A stretch of 64,000 nt of DNA from Aquila chrysaetos chrysaetos (Eukaryota > Chordata > Aves > Accipitriformes > Accipitridae): NCBI RefSeq assembly GCF_900496995.4, contig NC_044012.1:26177606-26241605 (forward strand), written 5' to 3'. Positions 12,870 to 22,816 of the stretch are shown here, one piece after another. The position numbers and the translations under genes were made by a program. The notes below the pieces were generated by a model. It did no database searches and was not told the origin of the DNA. It saw only the letters and a program-made list of their open reading frames with translations. The stretch's first letter is position 1. Each line of letters begins with the position of its first letter.

Positions 12870-13292
12870 GCCCCCCATGCGTGTTCCCACACGCAGACAC
12901 ATTCCCCTGCGCACATGCATGTTCCCAACACCCATGTGTGTGTTCCCAGGCACACGTGTGAATTCCCATGCACGCATGTATATGCTCCCGGGCACACGTG
13001 TGCATTCCCACACACGTGCACGTTCCCATGCACACAGGCACATTCCCATGCACATATGCACGTTCCCATGCTCACATGCATGTGTTCCCATGCACACGGG
13101 TACATGCTCCCATGCACACATGTGTATTGCCATGCACACATGCATATGCTCCCGTGCATTCCCATGCACGCATGTGTGTTCCCACACACACAGGCATGTT
13201 GCCATGCACACATGCACAATCCCATGCATGCATGCATGTGTTCCCATGCACACAGGCACGTGTTCCCATGCACACATATATGCATGCACGCT
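12870..13292 (+). repeat. TTCCCATGCACACA minisatellite
   Basis: About twenty copies of a roughly 20-base unit close to GTTCCCATGCACACATGCA. The unit is alternating purine-pyrimidine over most of its length, so it is Z-DNA-prone. All six frames stay partly open because the unit lacks stops; these frames are not genes. Confidence 0.9.
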
Positions 13293-14849
13293 TAGAGCCC
13301 AGGGCCACAACCCTCTCCATGCCTGCCGCAGGGTGAGGAGCGTGTGGGATCGGCTGTGCCGAGGTGCCAACGCTTCCCGGGGTGGGCGGCGTGGCGAGCC
13401 AAGGCGGGCACGGTGACGAGGCAAGGGAGGGCATGGAGGCGAGGCAGGCACCCCTTGCCTTTTAAGCCTCCAGCCTTTGGGAAGCTGCCCGTCTCCTCAG
13501 CATAATGTCAAGGCCCCTGCAACATGGAAAGACTTTCAGCCCTCGCTGTGCCGTGGCAATCGCTCGGCGTGCAGCCTCCCCCGCGCCCTCTGGCCCCTTA
13601 TCACCCTCCTCCAGACTAAACAGCCCTTTGCCCAGCAGGACAGGCAGCGCAGGGGGTTGCTTGATGAGGGTGGAGACATTCAAGCCCCCCCACCCCACCC
13701 TGATCCCTTGGAGCACCCCCAGCAAAGCTCATTTGAGGAGGAGAGGAAAGGGAAGGAGGCAGAAACCCCCTGCAAGCTGGCGTGCAACACGTGCTGATGG
13801 CTCCCGCGCTGTGTCAACCGCCGCCAGCACCCACTGGTGACCCGTCGCCTCGGCTGGCACGGGGAGGGGGGGGTAGCACCAGCACCCACCGGTCCTTGCC
13901 CCGGGGAACTGCTGCATAGGGTGCTGGGGTGTGGGAGGGTCCTGGCGATGGGTGTTTCAGTGCTTGGGGACAGCTGCGTGGTGATGGGCACGGGGGGCCA
14001 GTGGCAGTTGCATCCCCTCTGCACCGGGTGGGTACCATGGGGCATCCCTGCTGCGGCGGTGCCCTCGCCCTGCCGGGGAGGAGGGAGATGCTGCCTGGGT
14101 AGCTCGCACCCTAAATACCCGTGGCAGCCGATTATCCGCTGCTGGGATTAGCAGCCGAGTTGGAGTTTGCCGGAGCTGAGCAGGGGCAACATCCCCTGCA
14201 CTGGGGATGCTGGCACAGCTGGAGGAGGGCAGAGCATCCAGAGCGGGCAGCTCCTCGCTGCCTGCCGTTGTCACCTTCATCTGCCGAAAACATCACCCGT
14301 GTTGCGCCATGCCAGCGTCGTACCATGCCAGGCCTGTGCCGTGCCAGCCGGGTGCCAGGCCACCGCTGCCCGTCGGGCAGGCAGAGGGCTGCGGGTGTCC
14401 CTCCCGTGCTGTCTGGCAGGCGGCCGCCGCTGCCTTTGCCTCCTCCCACCCGTCTCGCTCCCCCTTTCCCGGCTCTGATCTTCCCTCACGCCCACCTCTC
14501 TCCAGGCACCTTCCTCTTTGATCTGCGCTCTGCTTTTTATTCCCCCCTCCCCTCGGCCCGCCATTCCTGCTCCATCCCTCCCCTCCTTCCCCCACCTCTC
14601 CCACTCTTTCCTTCCCTTTATCTCCCTCCCTGCCTGCATCCCTGCTCTGTCTCCCCTCCCGGGGGGGGGCCACAGGGCTGGCAGGCATGGGCTGGGGGAG
14701 TGGGGCCAGGGTGGTGGCACGGGGTCAGTCCAGGGGGGGCCAGGAGCAGTGACTGTCCCCAAATCACCACTGTGGGCTGCAGGTCCCTGGTGCACAGCCA
14801 GCAGTGCTGCGAGGCCTGTTGGCTGCACCCTGTTGTGCTGGGGTGGCCC

Positions 14850-15405
14850 ATCATGGGGATCCTGGGGTGTCTGATCTGGAGGTGTCTTATCCCAGGGGTA
14901 CCTGGGTACCCCATCCCAGGGATCCTAGGGTACCCCATCCTGGGGATCCTGGGGTGTCTGATCTGGGGGTGCCCTATCCCAGGGATACCTGGGTACCACA
15001 TTCTGGGGAACCTGGGATACCTCATCCCAGGGATCTGGGGTGTGATGTCCTGGGGATCGTGGAGTGCCCAATCCCAGGGATCTGGGGTGCCATGTCCCAG
15101 TGATCATGGGGTGCCCGATCCCAGGGATCCTGGGGTGCTATGTCCCAGCAATCCCAAAATATACCAGGTCCCAGGGATCCTGGTGTGCCCCATCCTGGGG
15201 ATCCTGGGATGCCTGATCCAGGGTACCCCATCCCAAGGATCCCTGGGTACCCCATCCTGGGGATGCTGAGGTGCCACATCCCAGCAATCGTGGAGTGCTT
15301 AGTCCCAGGGAATCCCAGGGTACCCCATCCCATGGGTCCTGGGGTGCCATGTCCCGGTGATCCTGGGGTGCACCATCCTGGGGTTTTGGGGATGTCTGAT
15401 GCTGA
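14850..15405 (+). repeat. CCCAGGGATCCTGGGGT minisatellite
   Basis: About twenty-two copies of a 24-26 base unit of the form CATCCCAGGGATCCTGGGGT followed by a short variable part (ACC, GTCTG, GCC). Each unit contains a near-palindrome around GGATCC, so single strands could fold. It lies about 1.1 kb before the first KIRREL1 Ig exon. Confidence 0.9.
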
Positions 15406-16545
15406 CTCTTTCAGCGTACCTCTTGGCAAAGTTTGGCACCTGGGGATGCCACCTGTGGGTTGTGGGGTCTCTCCAGCTCAGGACCCTGTGGATTGCCATA
15501 TCCCCACCCTGTGCCAAGACCCATGGGCAGGCACCGGGGCGATGGTGGCGGATCCGTCCCCCGTGGCGGGCATGGCGAGGAGGGTGCCAAGCGCCAGCAT
15601 GTCCCCGTCCCTTTGGCGGGAACAGGCAGCCTGGCTGCGCCTCAGCACCACAATGTCCTCGGGGCAGGCGGGAGGGCGGAGGCTGCCAGGAAGGGAGGCA
15701 GCAGCCTGGGCTGCGGCAGGGGGATTTCAGGAGCTGTCGGGGGCTTTGTTTGCAGGATCAAAGGCAGAAGGGAGGCCGGAGCCCCCAGCTCTCCCGGGAC
15801 GCAGCACAACCTGGGGACAAATCTGAGCAGGTTGGGGTGCTTGAGCTGTGGCTGTGTCTGTCATGGCCGTGGCAAGGGCATGGGGCACCCCATGAATGGC
15901 ACGGTCATGCCGTGCCGTGCCGTGCCGTGCCAGGCCCAGCAGGGCCACGCAGGCGGAGGCCGTGCTGGGGACTTAGTGGCTTCATTATCCACAGCTCGCT
16001 CATCCCCAAAAGGGATTTCTGCCTCCCCCTCTCCCGCACCACGGCGGAAATCATTTGAATATTTTAGAAAAAAGGCTCTTAAGGGAGGGAACCGCTGGAG
16101 GAGAGGCAGCTCCTCCGCCTCAATGCCCCTCTCCCCACTACCCTCCCAGGGTCCTGGTCCCCGTCCCCTGCCTTGGGGCCAGCAGCACACACATGTGTCA
16201 GGCACACCCGCACTGGCACATGCCACGCGTCCCCCCCCGCCGCGTCCTGGTCAATACCCACTAGCCATGTGACGGGTGCCGTGCTGGGGCACCGAGATCA
16301 ATCCCAGTTGCTGCACAGGGCTGGGGCTCAGGGGCACAGCGGAGCCCGGCTTGGGGGGGTCCAACACCCCCAGCAGCCTCTCCAAAACCTCCAGGGACCA
16401 CGGGGACCTCTGGGGGGGTTCCCAGTGGGGCCGTGCTGGAGGCAGCTCCGTGGCAGCTCCATGACGGAGCACTCGGCGCTGCCGGCATGGCCACCAGCAT
16501 GCAGGGCACCCCAAGCCCTGGCTGATCCCCTTCCTCTGTCCACAG

Positions 16546-16695
16546 TGGCACAGACGCGGTTCGTGGAGGAACCAGAGGACCAGACAGTGGTGGCTGGCCA
16601 GAGGATCGTCCTCTCCTGCGTGGTGCTCAATTATTCCGGGATCGTGCAATGGACCAAAGACGGCCTCGCCCTGGGGATGGGGCAGGGGCTCAAAG
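16546..16695 (+). CDS. KIRREL1: KIRREL1 exon: Ig1, first half
   Basis: Acceptor CCACAG; the exon starts in mid-codon with TG and encodes [18 protein letters not shown] onward. It includes the first Ig cysteine (LSC) and the core tryptophan in QWTKDG. It ends GLK plus one base before GTACAC (phase 1). Confidence 0.96.
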
Positions 16696-19600
16696 GTACA
16701 CACGGGGCCGCAGGCAGTTCTGGGGACGTCACCGTGTGGGGCAGGGGCTGTCACCGAGCGGGAGGCTCTTGGGTGTTATGTCTCGTGCGATGGCTGCTTC
16801 CCTCCTCTCTGTTTCCCAGCTCCCTGTGGAGCATCCCCGGCTGCCGTGGGGCCGGTGCCAGGTGCCCCAGAAGCAAAGCACCAGCTGGGGCTGGGTGCCC
16901 ATGCTGTGCTCCTTCCTGCATGTTCTGGGGTCCCTGTGCACACCAGGGTCCCCACGTGCACTGGGGTCCCTGCATGCACTGAGCATCCCACATGCACCAG
17001 GGATCCCACATGCGCCAGGTCCCCGCTGGCTGCCCATGTCCCCTCCAGGGCTGGCATCAGGTACAGGCAGAGACCTGCCTGCAAGCTGGCAGCCCCTCAG
17101 GTCTGCCCAAGATGTACCCAAATGGGCAGGAGCTGATTCTCCATGAACAGGGGGTTCCCTTCCACACCGGCCTCTCCTCCCTAAAAAAGGGGCCCTGGAG
17201 CATCCCCCCAGCCCTAGAGAATTTGGGTAAACCCCGTCCCCTCCATGTTGACCCTCCCCGTGCTGTCCCTGCAGCCTGGCCACGCTACCGCATCGTGGGC
17301 ACAGCCGACTCCGGCCAGTACAACCTGGAGATCACTGACGCCGAGCTCTCCGATGACGCCGTGTATGAGTGCCAGGCCACCGAGGCTGCACTGCGGTCCC
17401 GCCGGGCCAAGCTCACCGTGCTGAGTAAGACGCCAGCCCCTCACTGCACCCCGTGTCCCCCACTGCACCCCACGTCTCCCGAGCCATCGCAGGCAGCACG
17501 GCGGCTCGCAGGCACAGGAAAGGCTGTCGCTGCCTGCACTGCTGCCCTCCCCCTTCCCTCTGGCAGCCTGGATGTGCCATTATCTTTAATGCCTTAATCT
17601 ATATTCACGCCGTGGCTGAGTTACGGGACCTACGAGTGCAGTAACTTTGATTTCCCTGACTTTTGTGTCTTGTAAAAAAAGAAAAAAAAAGGAAAGAAGA
17701 TGCTGGAGCCGCAGCAGAAATGTTGCATGAATGGGGTTTTGGGGCAGATTTCTTTCTTTTCTTAATAATTTTTTTTTTTCCCTCTTTCTCCTTCTTCCCC
17801 TGGCATTGAAATTCCCATTAGAAAGACAGGAGATAAAAGGCACGCAAGCAGGAGATGTGGCTGGGGTACTGAGCAGCATGGTTCTCCCCATGCCGCAGCC
17901 ACTGGAGCCCCCCCAGGCAGGGACTGTCCCTGGGGACCCCCAGCCCAAAGGGACCGTGCTTGGCCTGGGGGCCTGTGAGCCGGTGGGAACAGCCTTGCCC
18001 CAGGGTCTTTGGGGTGGCACTGCCAAGGCTGGGGGTACCTGGGGTCTCCTCCATCCCCTGCCAAGCTTATTGGGGTCCCCCTGCATCCCCTGCCCATTGT
18101 TGGGGCTCATCTGGGGCAGGGCAGGGGGTTCTCCAGGCAGGGAGGTCCCTGGGCAGAGAGATTGCCAGGCTGGGGGGTCCCTGGACAGGGTGGGCGTCCC
18201 AGGCAGGGGGTTCCTCAGGCAGGGGGGTCCCTGGGCATGGGGGTCCCTGGGCAGAGGAGGCTCCTGTGGGTATTGGGGTCCCCAGAAAAAGGGGGACCCT
18301 CCCTCTCCGCCCATCCTACAACCACCTCTGCCCGTCCTACTACCACACTCTTCCACCAGACACCCGGTCCCCATTCCATCATTACCGCCAGCTCCCCGGG
18401 GCGGTTCGCAAACAGCCAAGGCTGTTCCAGCACATCCATCTCCGCACACATGGCACAAAACCCCCAAGCCCCCCTCTCCAAGCCCCCACATCAGGGACGA
18501 CCCAGGCCAGGCAACTGTGCCTGGCTTGTGCCTCCTGCCCCGGCTTCTGCCGGCACAGTGTCACCTTCCCAACACCAAATGGCATCTTTACCTCTCCCCG
18601 AGAGCTGAGCCCTAATAAATCAGTAATGGGGCTTTAGCTCCTGATCAAAAAGGGGATTAATACCCACGTGGCGCCGGCCCAGTTGACACTCTGCTGTCAA
18701 ATGCTGCCTGCAGTTGCAGGCAGCAGGGAGGAGGTCTGCCTCCGCTGCCCTTAAATCACTCTCCCGTTATCAGAGCAGCATCAATTTTTCAGCATCATGT
18801 GGTGCAGAGCGGGGTCTGCCTGTGCCTGGGGCTGCAGGCAGGAGCCCTGGCTCCAAGCAGCTGGCACCCACCCGGTGTCCCCTCTCCCCTCTGCAGTCCC
18901 CCCCGAGGACCCCAGCATCGATGGAGCCCCTGAGATCCTGCTGCGCGCGGGGACGCCGTACAATCTGACCTGCCGGGCACGCAACGCCAAGCCGGCGGCC
19001 ACCATTGTCTGGTACCGGGATGGGCTCCAGCAGGACGGAGCCATCACCAGCACGGTACGAGGACGCGCCGGGATCCCGCATCCATCCCCTCCACCCCACA
19101 CCATGCCTCAGTGTCCCCAGGGCTGTGCTGGGAGCCAACAGGGACCATCCCCTCTCCCTGGCAGGAGGTGTTGGCCGACGGCAAGCGGGAGACGACCACC
19201 AGCCAGCTTGCCATCAACCCAACTGACCTTGACATCGGGCGGGTGTTCTCCTGCCGCAGCACCAATGATGCCATCCCAGCGGGCAAGGAGACCTTCATCA
19301 AGCTCAACGTTCACCGTGAGTCAGTGCTGGGGGCAGAAGGGACAATCCCTGCATGTTGGTGGCACAAGGAAGGCAGGGAGAGGTGGCACAGGGTTGCAGC
19401 TGGGACAGGGAACTGGAGACAAGCTCTGGGGGTACCTGGGTGTCGTGGGGGACCCCAGCCCCGTGTTTGGAGCTGTGTCCCTGCAGAGGGGCTGTGCCCA
19501 CGGGGGGGATTCACCCAGTCCCACCCGGCTGGAGGCGGGAGGCCAGGCTGGGTCTTCGTGGTGAACACCGACCTCCAGTGGCTGCTGCGGGAAGGCTCTG

Positions 19601-22600
19601 CTCTGCCAGGGCCCGGCACCCACCGCCAGCACCCACACCGGGCACGGATGCTGGGTGCCCACACCAGGAAGGGATGCTGGGTGCCCACAGCAAGCATCCG
19701 CACCGAGAAGGAATGCTGGGCACCCACGGTGAGCACCCACACCAGGCAGGGATACTGGGTGCCCACACTGGGAAGGGATGCAGGGCACCCACGATGAGCA
19801 CCCACAATGGACAGGGATGCTGGTTGCCCACACCAAGCATCAGAGCTTTTGGGATCTCCCACACCACGGGCCATGCCCTGGGTGGCAGCGTGGGGAGGGG
19901 ATGATGCAGGCAGCGCTGGGCAGGGGGATTTTTCTCTTTGTCCCCTCTCCCTCTGCCACGCTGAGCCTGTACCAGCACCCGTGATGGCTCCATCTGCCCT
20001 CCCCGCAGATCCCCCGACTGTCACCCTGTCCATCCAGCCCCAGACGGTGCAGGAGGGCGAGAGGGTTGTGTTCACCTGCATGGCGACTGCCAACCCTGAG
20101 ATCAAAGGCTACAGGTGAGGGTCCCGCAGGACCCCAGGAGGTCCCCCCCCAACCTCCTGGCTTGGGTTCAGCATCATATGGAGATGGGGGGGTTTAAAAG
20201 GGGCCCTGGGGGTCCCCTGAACATGCCCACCTTGGGTCTCTGCCCCCCCCCCAGGTGGGCCAAGGGAGGGGTGATCATTGAGGATGCCAAGGAGAACAAG
20301 TACGACACACAGGTGGATTACACTTTCTTCACGGAGCCCGTCTCCTGCGAGGTGCACAACGACATTGGCAGCACCAACGTCAGCACGCTGGTGGACGTGC
20401 ACTGTGAGTGGGGCAGCCCCCTCCCCGACACCCCCAAGCTGCTGCTGCCACCCCCCCCCCAGGCTCTGCTCCTCACCCTCTTCCTCCCCCCACTCTCCAG
20501 TTGCCCCTCGGATTGTGGTGGACCCCAAACCCACCATCACAGACATTGGCTCCGACGTGACACTGACGTGCGTGTGGTCCGGCAACCCACCGCTGACCCT
20601 CACCTGGACCAAAAAGGAGTCCAACATGGTAGGGTCTGGTGGCCGGGGTGGGGGGGTGGTCCAGGGGGGCCTCGTGCCCCCTCCCTGATGACCCCATGGC
20701 ACTTGCATCCAGGTCCTGAGCAACAGCAACCAGTTGTACCTGAAGTCTGTCACGCAAGCCGACGCAGGGCAGTACGTCTGCAAAGCCATCGTCCCCCGCA
20801 TAGGCGTGGGCGAACGCGAGGTCACCCTCTTTGTCAATGGTGAGTGCTCCCCACCCTGGGAGCAGGTACCAGCCCCCCCGTGACAGACCCTGCTCCAGGA
20901 CACAGATGGGTTGATGGCATTGCGATGCCCATGATGAGCAGTGCCTGTGGCACAGCATGTGTCCCCCTCAACCCAGCGTTTCAGTCAAGCTCCCCCTTGC
21001 TTCTTGCAGGACCCCCCATCATCTCGAGCGAGGCCGTGCAGTACGCGGTACGTGGGGACCGCGGCAAGGTGGAGTGTTTCATCGGCAGCACACCACCCCC
21101 GGACCGCATCGTGAGTGCCGCGGCGGGGGGCCGGGAGTGCCATGGGGGTGCTGGGGACAACGCTGACCTGCAGGTGCTGACGCAGCCCCCTCTCCCCTAC
21201 CCTGGCGGGGCCAGGCATGGGCCTGGAAGGAGAACATTTTGGAGGCAGGGACGCTGGAGCGGTACACAGTGGAGCGGACTAACACGGGCAGCGGGGTCCT
21301 CTCCACCCTCACCATCAACAACGTCATGGACGCCGACTTCCAGACCCGCTACAACTGCACGGCCTGGAACAGCTTTGGGCCAGGGACCGCTATCATCCAG
21401 CTGGAGGAGAAAGGTAGCGCCGGCATGGCACCGTGGCTGCCTGGCACGCCGGGACACTGGGGAGCCCGGCTAGGTCTCAGGCGTTGCAGGCAACGGGGCT
21501 TCAGCAACAGCAGGTGCCCTCCTGCCACAGCCACCTCCTGGTAGTGCCCCTGTCCCCTGTCCCCAGCTAATGTCTCCCCATCTCCTGTAGAGGTCTTGCC
21601 CGTGGGCATCATCGCCGGTGCCACCATTGGGGCCAGCATCCTCGTCATCAGCTTCCTCATCGCACTCACCTGCTTCCTCTACCGGCGCCGGAAAGGAAGT
21701 GAGTGAGGGACACGGGGGGTCTGCAGCCACAAGAGGGGAACATGGGTGCTACCCATGGGGGGATGCTGCCCACGGGGCGGGGAGTGGGAGGATGCTGCTG
21801 GTGGCCACCTCCATCCCTGATCCCCCATGTCCCCAGGCCGTAAGGATGTCACCCTGCGCAAGCTGGACATCAAGGTGGAGACAGTGAACAGGGAGCCCCT
21901 GACGCTGCATGCAGACCGCGACGAGGACACGGCCAGCGTCTCCACGGCCACCCGTGTCATGAAGGCCATCTACTCGGTAAGGGACACCCCATGCCGGGGT
22001 GTCGCCCTGCAAGCATCCTTCCCTGCCCTGCGCCGGGACAGATCGGACCAGGGAGGAATGAGCCCATCTCTCCCCCCTCTCCTGCAGTCGTTCAAGGATG
22101 ATGTGGACTTGAAGCAGGACCTTCGCTGTGACACCATCGACACCCGCGAGGAGTACGAGCTCAAGGTCCGGTGATGGTGCTGGGGCACGTGGGGTGTAGA
22201 AGAGGGGCAAGTCCCGGTTTTGTCCCGAGTCAGGAGGCTGCGAGATGCTCAGTGGAGGGGGCCGGGACTCGTGGGTCCTCTCCCCTGCAGAGCCCAGTCC
22301 CTGCTAGGCTCAGCATGTCCCCCCACTATCCCCGTCTCCTTGCAGGACCCCACCAACGGCTACTACAATGTCCGCGCCCATGAGGACCGCCCATCCTCCC
22401 GCACCGTCCTCTACGCCGACTACCGCAACCCCGGCCCAGCACGCTACGACACCCGCCCACCCTCCCGCCTCTCCCACTCCAGCGGCTACGCTCAGCTCAA
22501 CACCTACAGCCGTGGTCCCACGTCCGACTACAACGCCGAAGCGGCACCGGGTCCCGGACCCCCTCCCGGCACAGCAGGTGGTGAGACGGCAAGCCAGCTC

Positions 22601-22816
22601 TCCTATGAGAACTATGGGGGTCACGCTGCCTTCCCAGCCGGCACCGGTTATGCCACCTACCGCCTGGGGTACGGTCAGCCCCCCAGCCTGGACCGGGCAC
22701 CCTATGACGCCTACGACCCCATGGGCAAGTACGCCAGTGCCACCCGCTTCTCCTACACCTCCCAGCACTCGGACTACGGGCAGCGCTTCCAGCAGCGGAT
22801 GCAGACACACGTCTAG
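16546..22816 (+). CDS. KIRREL1: Kin of IRRE-like protein 1 (NEPH1), all but the signal-peptide exon
   Basis: KIRREL1 is a type I membrane adhesion protein with five Ig domains. It binds nephrin at the podocyte slit diaphragm and also acts in other cell contacts. Fourteen exons join in phase: 16546-16695, 17275-17424, 18897-19054, 19165-19315, 20009-20114, 20255-20403, 20501-20628, 20713-20839, 21010-21110, 21215-21413, 21591-21698, 21837-21976, 22088-22165 and 22346-22816, giving 737 residues. Every intron is GT-AG and under 1.5 kb. Visible are paired Ig cysteines, an RGD in the fifth Ig domain, one membrane helix followed by YRRRKG, a GYYNV motif (the Grb2 site in mammals) and the C-terminus QTHV (PDZ ligand for ZO-1). 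Identity to the human protein is high throughout. Only the signal peptide is missing, because the first exon lies upstream or was not recognised. Confidence 0.98.
17275..17424 (+). CDS. KIRREL1: KIRREL1 exon: Ig1, second half
   Basis: Starts with the rest of the Ala codon, then WPRYRIVG. It contains [19 protein letters not shown], with the second Ig cysteine in the DxAxYxC signature. It ends after one base of the Ile codon before GTAAGA. Confidence 0.97.
   Translation, partial: PGHATASWAQPTPASTTWRSLTPSSPMTPCMSARPPRLHCGPAGPSSPC
18105..18262 (+). repeat. GGCAGGGGGGTCCCTGG tandem repeat in KIRREL1 intron 3
   Basis: About nine imperfect copies of a 16-24 base G-rich unit (GGGCAGGGGGGTCCCT-like). 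The G-runs could form G-quadruplexes on the + strand. It lies in the 1.47 kb intron between the Ig1 and Ig2 exons. Confidence 0.75.
18897..19054 (+). CDS. KIRREL1: KIRREL1 exon: Ig2, first half
   Basis: Acceptor CTGCAG; encodes [15 protein letters not shown] and then NLTCRARN, which has an N-glycosylation sequon overlapping the first cysteine. It continues to [12 protein letters not shown] and ends AITST before GTACGA (phase 0). Confidence 0.97.
19165..19315 (+). CDS. KIRREL1: KIRREL1 exon: Ig2, second half
   Basis: Acceptor TGGCAG; encodes [19 protein letters not shown], then [14 protein letters not shown] with the second cysteine. It ends in the His codon before GTGAGT. Confidence 0.97.
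19600..19830 (+). repeat. GGATGCTGGGTGCCCACACC tandem repeat in KIRREL1 intron 5
   Basis: About seven to eight copies of a 28-30 base unit containing GGATGCTGGGTGCCCACA with a variable CCAGGAAG/CGAGAAG linker. It lies inside the intron between the Ig2 and Ig3 exons and accounts for much of its length. Confidence 0.8.
20009..20114 (+). CDS. KIRREL1: KIRREL1 exon: Ig3, first half
   Basis: Acceptor CCGCAG; encodes [18 protein letters not shown], then [15 protein letters not shown] with the first cysteine of Ig3. It ends in the Arg codon before GTGAGG. Confidence 0.97.
20255..20403 (+). CDS. KIRREL1: KIRREL1 exon: Ig3, second half
   Basis: The acceptor follows a C-run. Encodes [18 protein letters not shown], then [18 protein letters not shown], with the second cysteine. 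It ends in the Phe codon before GTGAGT. Confidence 0.97.
20501..20628 (+). CDS. KIRREL1: KIRREL1 exon: Ig4, first half
   Basis: Acceptor CTCCAG; encodes [18 protein letters not shown], then [20 protein letters not shown]. It ends ESNM before GTAGGG (phase 0). Confidence 0.97.
20713..20839 (+). CDS. KIRREL1: KIRREL1 exon: Ig4, second half
   Basis: Acceptor ATCCAG; encodes [19 protein letters not shown] and [18 protein letters not shown], with the second cysteine of Ig4. It ends one base into the Gly codon before GTGAGT. Confidence 0.97.
21010..21110 (+). CDS. KIRREL1: KIRREL1 exon: Ig5, first half with RGD
   Basis: Acceptor TTGCAG; encodes [20 protein letters not shown], then [14 protein letters not shown]. 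The RGD integrin-type tripeptide known from the human protein is kept. It ends at a whole codon before GTGAGT. Confidence 0.97.
21215..21413 (+). CDS. KIRREL1: KIRREL1 exon: Ig5, second half
   Basis: Encodes [19 protein letters not shown], then [20 protein letters not shown] and [19 protein letters not shown]. The last Ig cysteine sits in an NCT sequon. It ends one base into the Glu codon before GTAGCG, a somewhat weak donor. Confidence 0.97.
21591..21698 (+). CDS. KIRREL1: KIRREL1 exon: transmembrane helix
   Basis: Acceptor CTGTAG; encodes [18 protein letters not shown] and a hydrophobic run to CFLYRRRKG, so one membrane-spanning helix with a basic stop-transfer sequence on the cytoplasmic side. 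It ends in the Ser codon before GTGAGT. Confidence 0.97.
21837..21976 (+). CDS. KIRREL1: KIRREL1 exon: juxtamembrane tail
   Basis: Acceptor CCCCAG; encodes [20 protein letters not shown], then [19 protein letters not shown]. It ends at a whole codon before GTAAGG. Confidence 0.97.
22088..22165 (+). CDS. KIRREL1: KIRREL1 exon: cytoplasmic tail, middle
   Basis: Acceptor CTGCAG; encodes [20 protein letters not shown] and EEYELK. The donor is AAG then GTCCGG, a poor match to consensus after the GT. Reading on into the intron gives VR and a stop, so a short-tailed isoform is possible if the intron is kept. Confidence 0.95.
22346..22816 (+). CDS. KIRREL1: KIRREL1 last coding exon: signalling tail and PDZ ligand
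   Basis: Acceptor TTGCAG; encodes [18 protein letters not shown] and a Pro/Tyr/Ser-rich tail with [19 protein letters not shown] and QLSYENYGG. It ends FQQRMQTHV and TAG. The double tyrosine is the site phosphorylated by Src-family kinases to recruit Grb2 in mammals; THV is the PDZ ligand. A segment after YENY differs from the human sequence and is shorter. Confidence 0.97.
   Translation, partial: DPTNGYYNVRAHEDRPSSRTVLYADYRNPGPARYDTRPPSRLSHSSGYAQLNTYSRGPTSDYNAEAAPGPGPPPGTAGGETASQLSYENYGGHAAFPAGTGYATYRLGYGQPPSLDRAPYDAYDPMGKYASATRFSYTSQHSDYGQRFQQRMQTHV

Larger units (their letters stand above)
331..16545 (+). other. Long non-coding stretch, probable KIRREL1 intron 1
   Basis: No exon with family resemblance was found on either strand over 16 kb. 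The next feature downstream is the first KIRREL1 Ig exon, which begins with an acceptor and in mid-codon, so a signal-peptide exon must lie upstream. In mammals the first KIRREL1 intron is very long, so this stretch is best read as intron 1. It contains tandem repeats (near 4.97, 8.1, 12.9 and 14.85 kb), C/G homopolymers and several AT-rich islands, listed separately. Confidence 0.6.

Noticed and set aside
12678-13451. 257-codon open frame on the - strand and several overlapping frames
   Set aside because: All derive from the TTCCCATGCACACA minisatellite.
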